DNA from: Desulfovibrio sp.
Lineage (GTDB): Bacteria; Desulfobacterota; Desulfovibrionia; Desulfovibrionales; Desulfovibrionaceae
Assembly (NCBI GenBank): GCA_030145055.1
Contig: JAQYWK010000004.1
Coordinates: forward strand, 200,701-264,700
DNA: 64,000 bases
Direction: 5' to 3'
The notes below the pieces were generated by a model. It was not told where the DNA came from. It was given only the letters and a program-made list of their open reading frames with translations, and did no database searches. A program made the translations under genes and the position numbers. Positions within the stretch are counted from its first letter, which is position 1; each line of letters begins with the position of its first letter. Positions 41,613 through 49,752 of the stretch are shown in pieces.

Positions 41613-42782
41613 CTAGATTTTACAAGCAGTTCTGAGGTCGTCTATTGCATCTGTTCTTTCCCAAGTGAAGTTGGGATTGTTGCGGCCGAAGTGACCGTAA
41701 CAAGCAGAATCTTTGTAGATAGGACGTTTAAGATCAAGTCTCTCACTGATATACCAAGGGCGCAGGTCGAATACGTCTTTGACCGCTTTGGTCAAAACTT
41801 CATCGTCCACTTCACCGGTACCGTGAGATGTTGCGAGCACTGAAACAGGCTCAGCAACACCGATAGCGTATGCAACCTGAACTTCCGCGCGCTCTGCAAG
41901 GCCAGCTGCTACGATGTTCTTGGCAATGTAGCGAGCCATGTATGCGCCGGAACGGTCAACTTTGGATGGATCCTTTCCTGAGAAAGCACCACCACCGTGG
42001 TTACCCATTCCGCCGTATGTGTCATTGATGATCTTACGACCAGTAAGACCACAATCACCCATTGGGCCGCCGATTACGAAGCGACCAGTAGTGTTTATGT
42101 AGATTTTAGTCGCATCATCAACCATATCTTTTGGAAGAGTTGCAAGAACTACTTCTCTTTTAATATCTTCATAAATCTGCTCTTGCTCAATACCGTCATC
42201 GTGCTGTGCAGCGATAACAACATCGGCAATGCGGACAGGTTTACCATTGAAGTACTCGAAAGATACTTCGGTTTTTCCGTCAGGACGCAGGTAAGAAAGA
42301 GTGTTGTCTCTACGTACGTCAGCAAGTTTGCGGGAAAGTTTATGTGCCCAGTGAATTGGAGCAGGCATAAGTGTGTCAGTTTCTTTACATGCGAAACCGA
42401 ACATCATGCCCTGATCTCCAGCACCCTGGCTTTCTGGGGAACTGCGGTCAACACCCTGAGCGATATCTACAGACTGCTTATCAATAGTTGATAAAACAGC
42501 ACATGTGTCAGCGTCAAAGCCCATATCTGAATTGACATAGCCAATTTCACGGATTGTGTCGCGAACGATTGCCTGAAAGTCGGCATATCCGCTGGTAGTA
42601 ATTTCACCGGCGATGAAAGCCATACCGGTAGTTACCAGAGTTTCACATGCGACTCTTGAGTCTGGATCTTGAGCTAGAAGTGCATCAAGGATAGAGTCGG
42701 AAATCTGGTCGGCCACTTTATCTGGGTGACCTTCTGTAACGGATTCAGAGGTAAAAAAGTACTTGCCTTTGCTGCTGATCAT
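41613..42782 (-). CDS. metK: S-adenosylmethionine synthetase
   Basis: MetK makes S-adenosylmethionine from methionine and ATP, the cofactor needed by the radical SAM and methyltransferase proteins in this window. The 389-residue length is standard. Signatures are '[20 protein letters not shown]' near the start, '[12 protein letters not shown]' (about residues 117-128) and '[16 protein letters not shown]' (about 262-277). AGGAGG precedes ATG 42782. The 123-base upstream spacer shows no SAM or SAH riboswitch fold that I can recognise. Confidence 0.97.
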   Translation of the reverse strand: MISSKGKYFFTSESVTEGHPDKVADQISDSILDALLAQDPDSRVACETLVTTGMAFIAGEITTSGYADFQAIVRDTIREIGYVNSDMGFDADTCAVLSTIDKQSVDIAQGVDRSSPESQGAGDQGMMFGFACKETDTLMPAPIHWAHKLSRKLADVRRDNTLSYLRPDGKTEVSFEYFNGKPVRIADVVIAAQHDDGIEQEQIYEDIKREVVLATLPKDMVDDATKIYINTTGRFVIGGPMGDCGLTGRKIINDTYGGMGNHGGGAFSGKDPSKVDRSGAYMARYIAKNIVAAGLAERAEVQVAYAIGVAEPVSVLATSHGTGEVDDEVLTKAVKDVFDLRPWYISERLDLKRPIYKDSACYGHFGRNNPNFTWERTDAIDDLRTACKI

Positions 42783-42905
42783 TAAAGTTCCTCCTGAAGT
42801 GAAATGAAGTCGAGTTTAGCTGAACCATTTTCTGCTAACACTCTTTATAAAATCTCAAACGTTAGCTTCCGATAATTAAATGCAGAAGCAAACAGCCCGA
42901 GTTCT

Positions 42906-43754
42906 TTACACCTTAATAAGTAGATTGTCTATTAATCTTGTCTTTCCTAAGTGGATAGCCACGGCACACAGTGCCGAACCGGAAACTTTTTCGAGTGAGA
43001 CGATTTTATCTGGATCTACGATCTCGATATAATCAACTCTGCTGCCCGGTATGTTTTCTTGATAAAAGCGTCTTAGTTCGTGGATAAGCTTTTCAACTTT
43101 ATCTTCGCCGTTGTCGACCATATCCTTAATATTTCTTAGTCCTTTCTGGATCAAGGGGGCAAGTTCTTTTTCTGTGTTGCTAAGATATACATTGCGAGAG
43201 CTGAGAGCCAGTCCGCTTGCTTCGCGGACAATTGGATGGCCAATAGCTTCGACTGGCATGTTCAAATCTCGTACCATTCTTTTAATTATAGCTAGTTGCT
43301 GCCAGTCTTTCTCTCCAAAAATTGCAATATGCGGCTGCGCTGTCAAAAAAAGTTTAGCTACAATTGTCGCCACCCCGCGAAAATGTTCAGGCCGGGATTT
43401 GCCGCATAAATTTACGGCAAGCTCAGGAACCTCTACCCAGGTCGAGTGATCTGGAGAATACATTTGAGATTTGTCTGGTGCGAAAAGGATGTCCGCACCT
43501 CTGCTTCGTGCAAGTTCAGCATCTCTTTCAAGATCATGGGGATAATTGTCTAAATCTTCACCTGGCGCAAATTGTGTGGGATTCACAAAAAGGGATACGA
43601 TAACTGTATCGGCTTTCTCGCGCGCAGCATCTATTAAACTAAGGTGTCCTTCATGGAAATATCCCATGGTTGGTACAAGCGCGACAGTTTTTCCCTGACT
43701 TCGTAAGTCTAGGCTTATTTTCTGTAATTCTTTGGGATCTTTAATTATAATCAT
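42906..43754 (-). CDS. panC: Pantothenate synthetase (pantoate-beta-alanine ligase)
   Basis: PanC joins pantoate and beta-alanine with ATP to form pantothenate for coenzyme A. The 282-residue protein shows 'VPTMGYFHEGHLSLI' (HxGH, about residues 28-42), 'VSLFVNPTQFAPGEDLDNYP', 'GEKDWQQLAIIKRMVRDL' (KMSKS-region equivalent) and 'ALSSRNVYLS'. No other pantothenate gene is adjacent. It is divergent from the degenerate GGDEF gene. Confidence 0.96.
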   Translation of the reverse strand: MIIIKDPKELQKISLDLRSQGKTVALVPTMGYFHEGHLSLIDAAREKADTVIVSLFVNPTQFAPGEDLDNYPHDLERDAELARSRGADILFAPDKSQMYSPDHSTWVEVPELAVNLCGKSRPEHFRGVATIVAKLFLTAQPHIAIFGEKDWQQLAIIKRMVRDLNMPVEAIGHPIVREASGLALSSRNVYLSNTEKELAPLIQKGLRNIKDMVDNGEDKVEKLIHELRRFYQENIPGSRVDYIEIVDPDKIVSLEKVSGSALCAVAIHLGKTRLIDNLLIKV

Positions 43755-43959
43755 ATTATTGCCTTGCGGATGTTTAGCTGATGTCGATTATGAACATTTA
43801 ATAAGTATTTGTAAACGGGATTTGAATTACCCATATAGCTTTTAACTGTCCATCGTATAATCATTGTTCACGCGACATGAAGGGGTAATCTCAAATATTT
43901 TGCCCTTTGCATAAAATAGCTACTTGTATTGAAGCCCGTTGCGGGGTATTGCCATTGCC

Positions 43960-46371
43960 ATGAACAAGGACAGCCTTTTTAAAGATAATATATGTCTGAC
44001 TCCGCAAGATTTGATCCGTTACGAGCATACGCTTAAGGATTTAATTCATGAGTTTCTGCCTTTTGACTCCTACAGTCTTTTTTTTCCAAAGCCTGTAGCC
44101 GGGGGGCAGTCGTCTCTTGCAACGCGGTATAGTCCGGATGATCGGCAGGTCATGATCCCTTTGAAGCTGCAGGGGCGTGACCTCTGTTACTTTATTGCAA
44201 GGGGAGTGCGGTTGAAAGCTCCTAAGACCACGCCTCAATATCTTGAGGCGCTGGCTACAGCTTCGCTTGAAAAAATATTACTCTACAAGACCTCTATTAC
44301 AGATAGTCTTACCGGCATGGCTACTAGTGAGCATTTTATGACCAAGCTGGTTAAAGAGCTTGATCTTATTCAGAACTGCATGATGCCTGCGCCGGGCGGA
44401 TGTAAAGACCCCGGGATTCCCACATTCAGCGGTTCCGTAGGGGTTGTAGTTCTTGACCTAGATAATTTTCAGCGGATTAATGACCGTTACGGCTACACCC
44501 TTGGTGATTCCATCGTCGCGGAAGTAGGTAATAAAGTATGTGAAGGGGCATTCGAATCTGTAGTATGCGCCCGCCTGTTCGAAGATAAATTCGCATTCCT
44601 TATTCCTGACGGAAGGCCGAAAGTCTGCGCCAGCCTTGCTGAGAAGATGCGTTTGATTGTTGAGCGTCTTCCCGTTGAGGACCCAGTGACTGGAGACGTT
44701 TTAAAAATTAGTTGTAGTGCAGGTTTTGCAAACTACCCACAAAGTCTTTCCGGGCCTCATTTTAAACGCAGTGCTACTGAGCAGGGTAGAATTCTTATGC
44801 GTAAAGCAGCTAAGGCTGTTGCTACCGCGAAAGATTCCGGTCGAAATTGCGTTTTTGCATATTCAGATATTTTGAAGAAAGGTGGTAAGGTCCTCGAAGT
44901 TCTTCCGCTGCAACGTCTTGCTCTTAGTCTTGGGCAGTCCGTTGATACGCGTGAGGGGGGACGTTTTCTGGTCTGGTCTCCTGACTTTCAGTCTGGAACG
45001 CAGGCCAAGCTTACTGAAGACGAAAGAATTTCTGGCACTTATCCCACCATGTATAAGGCTGAGGTAGTTGTCATTGAGGTGCAGGAAGAAATCGCGTTCG
45101 CGGAAATTCTGCATTTAAGTGATCCAGCTTGGCCCGTAACTGCTGGTGACAGACTTACTTTACTTGATGAGAAAGACAGCTTTTTCGACGCGCAAGCCGG
45201 ACCTGAATCTTCTGCCACTCCGCAGCGTGATATGGTGACCGGATTATTTCGCTACAAAGAATTTATTGGGCGTTATAGCCGTTTACGTCAGAATATGGAT
45301 AAGTTCTCCATTGCTGTTCTCAGATTGGCGGCCGGGCCTGCTGATCAAGGCGGTAATTTTCAAAAAATTACGGATGCTCAGGTTCAGAAAGTGGCCTCGA
45401 GAGCAGAGAAAGTTTTTGAGATTCCACATACTGGTGGCAGGTATAGTTTAAATAGTCTTATTTATTTTTTGCCGGAAGAAGATTCTGACTCTGCAATGGA
45501 AATGATTTTGAAGCTTGTCAGAGAATGCGACGTTGATTTTGATATCCAACTGGCTGCCGGAGTCGCTTCATTTCCATTCTTGAATTATAGACGCAGTGAA
45601 ATTCTTGATAATTGCCGGAAAGGCTTAGATCATGCCATGATGAAAGATCAGCCTATGGTTGCACAGTTTGATTCTGTTTCGCTTAATATTGCGGCTGACA
45701 GACTTTACGTGGACGGTGACATTTATGGCGCTGTGGAGGAATTCAGGCTGGCCCTTCTGGCGGACTCTGATAATATTCTCGCGCGTAATTCACTGGGAAT
45801 TTGTTATGCTCAGGTTGGTAAGCCGGAACAGGCGCGTAAACAGTTTGAACAGGTTCTTGAAATTACCCCAAATAATATAATGGCCTTGTATAATCTCGGG
45901 TGGGCCTGCCAGATGCTTGGGAACCTCGAAAAAGCTAGAGATGCTTATAACCGTTGTCTTGATCTTGAACCCGAGAATGTTTTCAGTCTAGTCAGGCTTG
46001 GCGTACTTGCCGAGCAGGATCTCGGTCTTGATGAAGCTGAGCGGTTTTATTTGAAGGCAGCGGCTCTAAAGGGTGGGGATTCTCTGACCATGCGCCATTT
46101 AGCACGAATTTCATATGCTAGAGAAGATGTTGAAAAAGCTAGGGAATATTTGCATCTGGCATTAAATGCCAACCACAATGATGCATATGCCATGAATTTA
46201 TTGGCCAAACTGTATCTGGAAAGTGGAGAAGATCCTCAGATTGCAGAAGTTCTTGCTCGTCAAAGCGCTGCTCTTAAGCCTGGAAAGGAGGCTTTCTGGG
46301 AAACCCTCGCCATGGCACTGGAAGTTCAGGGCAAAGATGCAGAGGCCGATCAGGTCCGTTCAAGACTGTAG
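43960..46371 (+). CDS. Tandem degenerate GGDEF plus TPR protein
   Basis: The start ATG 43960 gives 803 residues. A GAF-like N-terminal region (about 1-105) leads to a GGDEF domain ('TDSLTGMATSEHF', 'VVLDLDNFQRINDRYGYTLGD') whose active-site motif reads 'RLFEDKFAFLIP', so the GG(D/E)EF loop is lost. A second, more degenerate copy (about 410-560) has 'MVTGLFRYKEFIGRY' and 'LAAGVASFPFLNYRRSEIL'. The last about 220 residues are five or six TPR repeats. Cyclase activity is improbable; a c-di-GMP sensor or scaffold role is inferred. It leads the plus-strand run into the chemosensory genes. Confidence 0.82.
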   Translation: MNKDSLFKDNICLTPQDLIRYEHTLKDLIHEFLPFDSYSLFFPKPVAGGQSSLATRYSPDDRQVMIPLKLQGRDLCYFIARGVRLKAPKTTPQYLEALATASLEKILLYKTSITDSLTGMATSEHFMTKLVKELDLIQNCMMPAPGGCKDPGIPTFSGSVGVVVLDLDNFQRINDRYGYTLGDSIVAEVGNKVCEGAFESVVCARLFEDKFAFLIPDGRPKVCASLAEKMRLIVERLPVEDPVTGDVLKISCSAGFANYPQSLSGPHFKRSATEQGRILMRKAAKAVATAKDSGRNCVFAYSDILKKGGKVLEVLPLQRLALSLGQSVDTREGGRFLVWSPDFQSGTQAKLTEDERISGTYPTMYKAEVVVIEVQEEIAFAEILHLSDPAWPVTAGDRLTLLDEKDSFFDAQAGPESSATPQRDMVTGLFRYKEFIGRYSRLRQNMDKFSIAVLRLAAGPADQGGNFQKITDAQVQKVASRAEKVFEIPHTGGRYSLNSLIYFLPEEDSDSAMEMILKLVRECDVDFDIQLAAGVASFPFLNYRRSEILDNCRKGLDHAMMKDQPMVAQFDSVSLNIAADRLYVDGDIYGAVEEFRLALLADSDNILARNSLGICYAQVGKPEQARKQFEQVLEITPNNIMALYNLGWACQMLGNLEKARDAYNRCLDLEPENVFSLVRLGVLAEQDLGLDEAERFYLKAAALKGGDSLTMRHLARISYAREDVEKAREYLHLALNANHNDAYAMNLLAKLYLESGEDPQIAEVLARQSAALKPGKEAFWETLAMALEVQGKDAEADQVRSRL

Positions 46372-46374
46372 ACC

Positions 46375-46977
46375 GTGTCAAGAATTCTAATCGCTTTATA
46401 TCTGCTTATTTGCGGAGCTATTGCGTTCCGTATGTTTATACCGGTTAGTGATGAAAGGAAATTTTCACAGACGTTTAGAAGTGACGTTCAGCAACGTGTT
46501 AAGATGGGGGAAAGGGATAAGAAATCCGTATCTCCTATGTTTAAGCAGGTGGCTGAAGAATTTGCTTTGCAACCTGAGATTCTTAGAGCAATTGCTGATC
46601 ATGAAAGTGGATATAATCCTTGGGCGCTGAACGTCGAGGGGAAAAGTTATTATCCCAAATCAAAAGTTGAAGCCCTTGTTATAATAGAAAAATATAAGAA
46701 AAAAAGTTTTGATGTGGGCTTAATGCAAGTAAATTCATATTGGCTTAATAAATTTGATTTAAGTCCATCCAAAGCTTTGGATCCCGAAGAAAATGTTCGA
46801 CTTGGTGCATGGATTTTGCGCTATTGCCTTGATAATTATGGTTATAGTTGGCGTGCGGTTGGTGCTTATCATACTGGATCACCTAAAAAATTCCCGGCTC
46901 GTTCGAAGGCATACGCTGTTAAAGTTTTAAAAAAATATAAAGCTTTATTAGATAAATCTGAGCAGCAAATTAAGTAG
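46375..46977 (+). CDS. Lytic transglycosylase (SLT domain)
   Basis: The start GTG 46375 lies three bases after the previous stop. An N-terminal hydrophobic helix (about residues 3-22) without a good cleavage site suggests membrane anchoring. The catalytic domain shows 'IADHESGYNPWALN' (catalytic Glu), 'DVGLMQVNSYWLNKF' and 'RLGAWILRYCLDNYG', then 'VGAYHTGSPKK', the SLT family pattern seen in type III/IV secretion-type and flagellar peptidoglycan lyases. It opens peptidoglycan locally with 1,6-anhydro-muramic acid products. Its place in front of the chemosensory genes may be functional or just operonic. Confidence 0.87.
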   Translation: MSRILIALYLLICGAIAFRMFIPVSDERKFSQTFRSDVQQRVKMGERDKKSVSPMFKQVAEEFALQPEILRAIADHESGYNPWALNVEGKSYYPKSKVEALVIIEKYKKKSFDVGLMQVNSYWLNKFDLSPSKALDPEENVRLGAWILRYCLDNYGYSWRAVGAYHTGSPKKFPARSKAYAVKVLKKYKALLDKSEQQIK

Positions 46978-47040
46978 CATTTCTCCTTAGTGGGCTATAA
47001 AGTATTCTAAATCAGTTTTTTGTAGCGTGGGGTATTGTTT

Positions 47041-47526
47041 GTGACTGAGCATGATTATGTCATTTTTGAAGTTGATTCTTGTAAATTCGCTGTACCCTCT
47101 GCTCTTGTTGATAAAGTTGAGCAGGCGGTATTTATTTCACCTGTGCCTGATGCTCCGTATCCAGTTTTAGGAGTGGTAAATGATGGCGGCACGGTTGTGC
47201 CTGTTGTCGGAGTGCGCAGGAAAATAGGGAATGAAGAGCGCGATGTTCTTGTCTCTGACCGTTTCTTGTTTACGAGATTTAATGAGAGAAGAATCGCCAT
47301 TCTTGCTGATGAAGTTAATGATGTAATTGAAATTTTGCCCGAGGTTTCACAGAGTGCTGATGAAATTTGGCCCGGTGTTTTTTACCTGAAGTCTTTTGTC
47401 GGGGTTGGTGTGGACATAATTTTGGTTCAAGATCTTGGTTCTATTCTTAATTCAGAGCAGGAGCAGAGCTTGATTGAAGCTCTTGAACAACTCACTGTTC
47501 AGGGAGAAGGCTCGCCAGATGCCTGA
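47041..47526 (+). CDS. cheW: CheW-like coupling protein (first copy)
   Basis: I take GTG 47041 (GGGG eight bases upstream) over the TTG at 47035. The 161-residue protein is a CheW domain: 'YVIFEVDSCKFAVPSALVDKVEQ', 'PYPVLGVVNDGGTVVPVVGVRRKIG', then 'FLFTRFNERRIAILADEVNDVIEI'. CheW couples a chemoreceptor to CheA. The position before cheR-TPR corresponds to WspB in Wsp systems. It overlaps cheR by 8 bases. Confidence 0.85.
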   Translation: MTEHDYVIFEVDSCKFAVPSALVDKVEQAVFISPVPDAPYPVLGVVNDGGTVVPVVGVRRKIGNEERDVLVSDRFLFTRFNERRIAILADEVNDVIEILPEVSQSADEIWPGVFYLKSFVGVGVDIILVQDLGSILNSEQEQSLIEALEQLTVQGEGSPDA

Positions 47527-49090
47527 ATCTCTATCAGATGAAAAAATAGAACTTCTGGCCAAAATGGTCAGAGAAATTTACGGATTAAAGTTTTTGCGCG
47601 ATAGGTGGAATGACCTAAGAAGCGCTGTAGCAAAAGTCACAAGTGAAATTGGAAATTTAAAATCCTCAGCGCAATGTCTCGATTATCTTTTGTCTCCAAA
47701 CGTGGGCGAAAAGGAACTTGAATTATTCATAAATCAGCTCACGATTGGTGAAACTTATTTTTTTCGGGACCCGGATACCCTAAAAGCCGTTGAGCTTGAA
47801 GTTTTACGCAATCTGAATGGAAAAGGGAGCGGGAGCGGCGGGGCTGTTCGAATTTGGTCTATGGCGTGTGCTACGGGAGAAGAGCCCTATACTCTTGCAA
47901 TGATGTGCACCCGATCGCACATTTTGTCGGAAATTTTAGGCACAGATATAGATAGTGAGGCTCTTAGCAAAGCTCGTGAAGGGAGTTATAGGAAATGGGC
48001 CTTTCGCGTAGAGTCCAATAATTTTCAGGACGTTTATTTTAAATCAAGCAGTTCTAGCTCTTTTCATCTAGATCATATCATTAGATCAAAGGTCAATTTT
48101 TCCAGACTTAACTTGATCGGGGATGCGCTTCCTGTTTTCTTGATGGGGATGGATGTGATCTTCTGTCGTAACGTTTTGATTTATTTTTCAGAGGTAGCTG
48201 TAAAATTGGTTCTCGATAAGATCTGGAGTAGTTTAAATTATGGAGGGTGGCTTGCGGTAACGCCAAGTGAATCTGCCCTCATAACTGCTTATGGTAAATT
48301 TGAACCTGTTAATTTGGGGGCGGTTCTACTTTTCAGAAAGAGTAAATCTTATTCACCAAAGAAACTTGATGAAGCATTAAATTTTACTTATGCAGCTGAA
48401 TTCAATGAAAAATCTGACTTTGAATACTCTGATTCAGATGTTTACCCAGATCCTGTTGATAATCTAGATTTTATTGCAGATAATTATTCGGTTTGTGAAA
48501 CAGATAGTTCCCTTTTGTGTGATGTCTATGACTCTTATTCCGAATCTCCAGATGAAATTTCAGAAAATACAAACAACTCTTCGGCTTCAAATCCTGTTGA
48601 AGACGCATGTGCTCTCAGGGCAAAGGGCGATAATGTGGGCGCTTTGTCTCTGCTTAAAAAATCTCTGGATGATAATTTAGCACGAGATACCAAGGCAGAA
48701 GTTTTGTCTGTCATTGCTGGTATAAAGGCTGATTCAGGCTTGCTTGATGAAGCTGTTTATTGGTGTGAAAAGTCAATCGCAGAAGATAGGGTCGCATCTG
48801 AGCCACATTTCCTTCTCGGTCAGATCAGGATGAATCAAGGTGATTTTGAATCTGCTCTGAGTGAGCTTCGTAAGGCTGTTTACCTAGATAGCAGCTTTGT
48901 GATGGCTCACTTTGCTTTGGGGAATATCTATTTGTCAAAACAGGATAAAGGGTCGGCTTTACGGCATTTTCGTATTGCTTTGCAAGAACTTAAGAAGATT
49001 GACAAAGATTCTCAGGTTCCTCATTCTGATGGCACTGCCGCTGGGCTATGTATTGAGATGATAGAGCTGGTAAAAAATAATGTTGGTTGA
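47519..49090 (+). CDS. cheR: CheR-type methyltransferase with C-terminal TPR domain
   Basis: ATG 47519, within the preceding cheW and preceded by AGGGAGAAGG, gives 523 residues. The SAM-dependent CheR domain shows 'TIGETYFFRDPDTLKAVE', 'RIWSMACATGEEPYTLAMM' (about residues 119-137), 'LGTDIDSEALSKAREG' and 'VIFCRNVLIYFSEV' (about 212-225). A Ser/Asp-rich linker precedes about 160 residues with TPR repeats. This CheR-TPR layout matches WspC. It would methylate receptor glutamates, with the receptor encoded elsewhere. Confidence 0.9.
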   Translation: MPESLSDEKIELLAKMVREIYGLKFLRDRWNDLRSAVAKVTSEIGNLKSSAQCLDYLLSPNVGEKELELFINQLTIGETYFFRDPDTLKAVELEVLRNLNGKGSGSGGAVRIWSMACATGEEPYTLAMMCTRSHILSEILGTDIDSEALSKAREGSYRKWAFRVESNNFQDVYFKSSSSSSFHLDHIIRSKVNFSRLNLIGDALPVFLMGMDVIFCRNVLIYFSEVAVKLVLDKIWSSLNYGGWLAVTPSESALITAYGKFEPVNLGAVLLFRKSKSYSPKKLDEALNFTYAAEFNEKSDFEYSDSDVYPDPVDNLDFIADNYSVCETDSSLLCDVYDSYSESPDEISENTNNSSASNPVEDACALRAKGDNVGALSLLKKSLDDNLARDTKAEVLSVIAGIKADSGLLDEAVYWCEKSIAEDRVASEPHFLLGQIRMNQGDFESALSELRKAVYLDSSFVMAHFALGNIYLSKQDKGSALRHFRIALQELKKIDKDSQVPHSDGTAAGLCIEMIELVKNNVG

Positions 49091-49104
49091 AACATGGCGT
49101 AACT

Positions 49105-49653
49105 ATGAAAGATAACAAGACAGTTAAGTTTATCGATTACAAAAGCGATCATGAATTGCTGAAGAATAGAGCGAAAAAACTTGCTCTTAAGGTCACGTCT
49201 GATCTCACAGATGTTGCGCAGGATGAAAGTTCGCGCGATTATGTTCAGTTTAGTGTTGGCGGAGACGGTTTCGCAATTGAAACTTCAATAGTGAAAGAAG
49301 TTCTGGAAACGGATGAAATTGTTGATGTTCCGTGCACCCCAGACTTTATCCGGGGAGTTGTGAGTTTGCGAGGGCATATTTGCTCGGTTATTGATCTGCG
49401 TATATTTTTAGGTCTTTTGGGTGAAACTTCTGCGTCAAACAATATGATTCTTTTTCTGTCTACAGGTGAAGTTGAGTTTGGGATATTAGTTGATGAGATA
49501 ACAGATGTTTTCCCCGTTTCAAAAGATGAAATTAAGCACCTTCCAACTGGTGGAGCTTCTTCAGATAGGTATTCGCTTGGGATAACAGAGGGAAGAGTTA
49601 CAATTCTAGATGGGGAAAAGCTTTTGGCTGATCCTCTTTTGATTGTAAGCTAG
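49105..49653 (+). CDS. cheW: CheW-like coupling protein (second copy)
   Basis: The second CheW domain gene corresponds to WspD in position. Residues about 45-180 carry 'YVQFSVGGDGFAIETSIVKEVLETDEIVDVP' in parts, the diagnostic 'FIRGVVSLRGHICSVIDLRIFLGL' and 'FGILVDEITDVF'. About 45 charged N-terminal residues precede the domain. The start is uncertain: ATG 49105 is chosen, but a TTG at 49087 that overlaps the cheR stop would add six residues. Confidence 0.87.
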   Translation: MKDNKTVKFIDYKSDHELLKNRAKKLALKVTSDLTDVAQDESSRDYVQFSVGGDGFAIETSIVKEVLETDEIVDVPCTPDFIRGVVSLRGHICSVIDLRIFLGLLGETSASNNMILFLSTGEVEFGILVDEITDVFPVSKDEIKHLPTGGASSDRYSLGITEGRVTILDGEKLLADPLLIVS

Positions 49654-49752
49654 GCTATCACTAAATAGTATTTAAACTGGTTCCATGCTTTGAGAATATT
49701 TTGTGAGTCAGGGCGTATTTTAGCGGTAAACTTTCAGAAGTGAGCAGTATCA

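Noticed and set aside
41997-42491. Plus-strand frame of 164 codons antisense to metK
   Set aside because: Shadow of conserved metK codons; no RBS.
42783-42905. SAM or SAH riboswitch upstream of metK
   Set aside because: I could not find the paired elements of any known class in the 123-base spacer.
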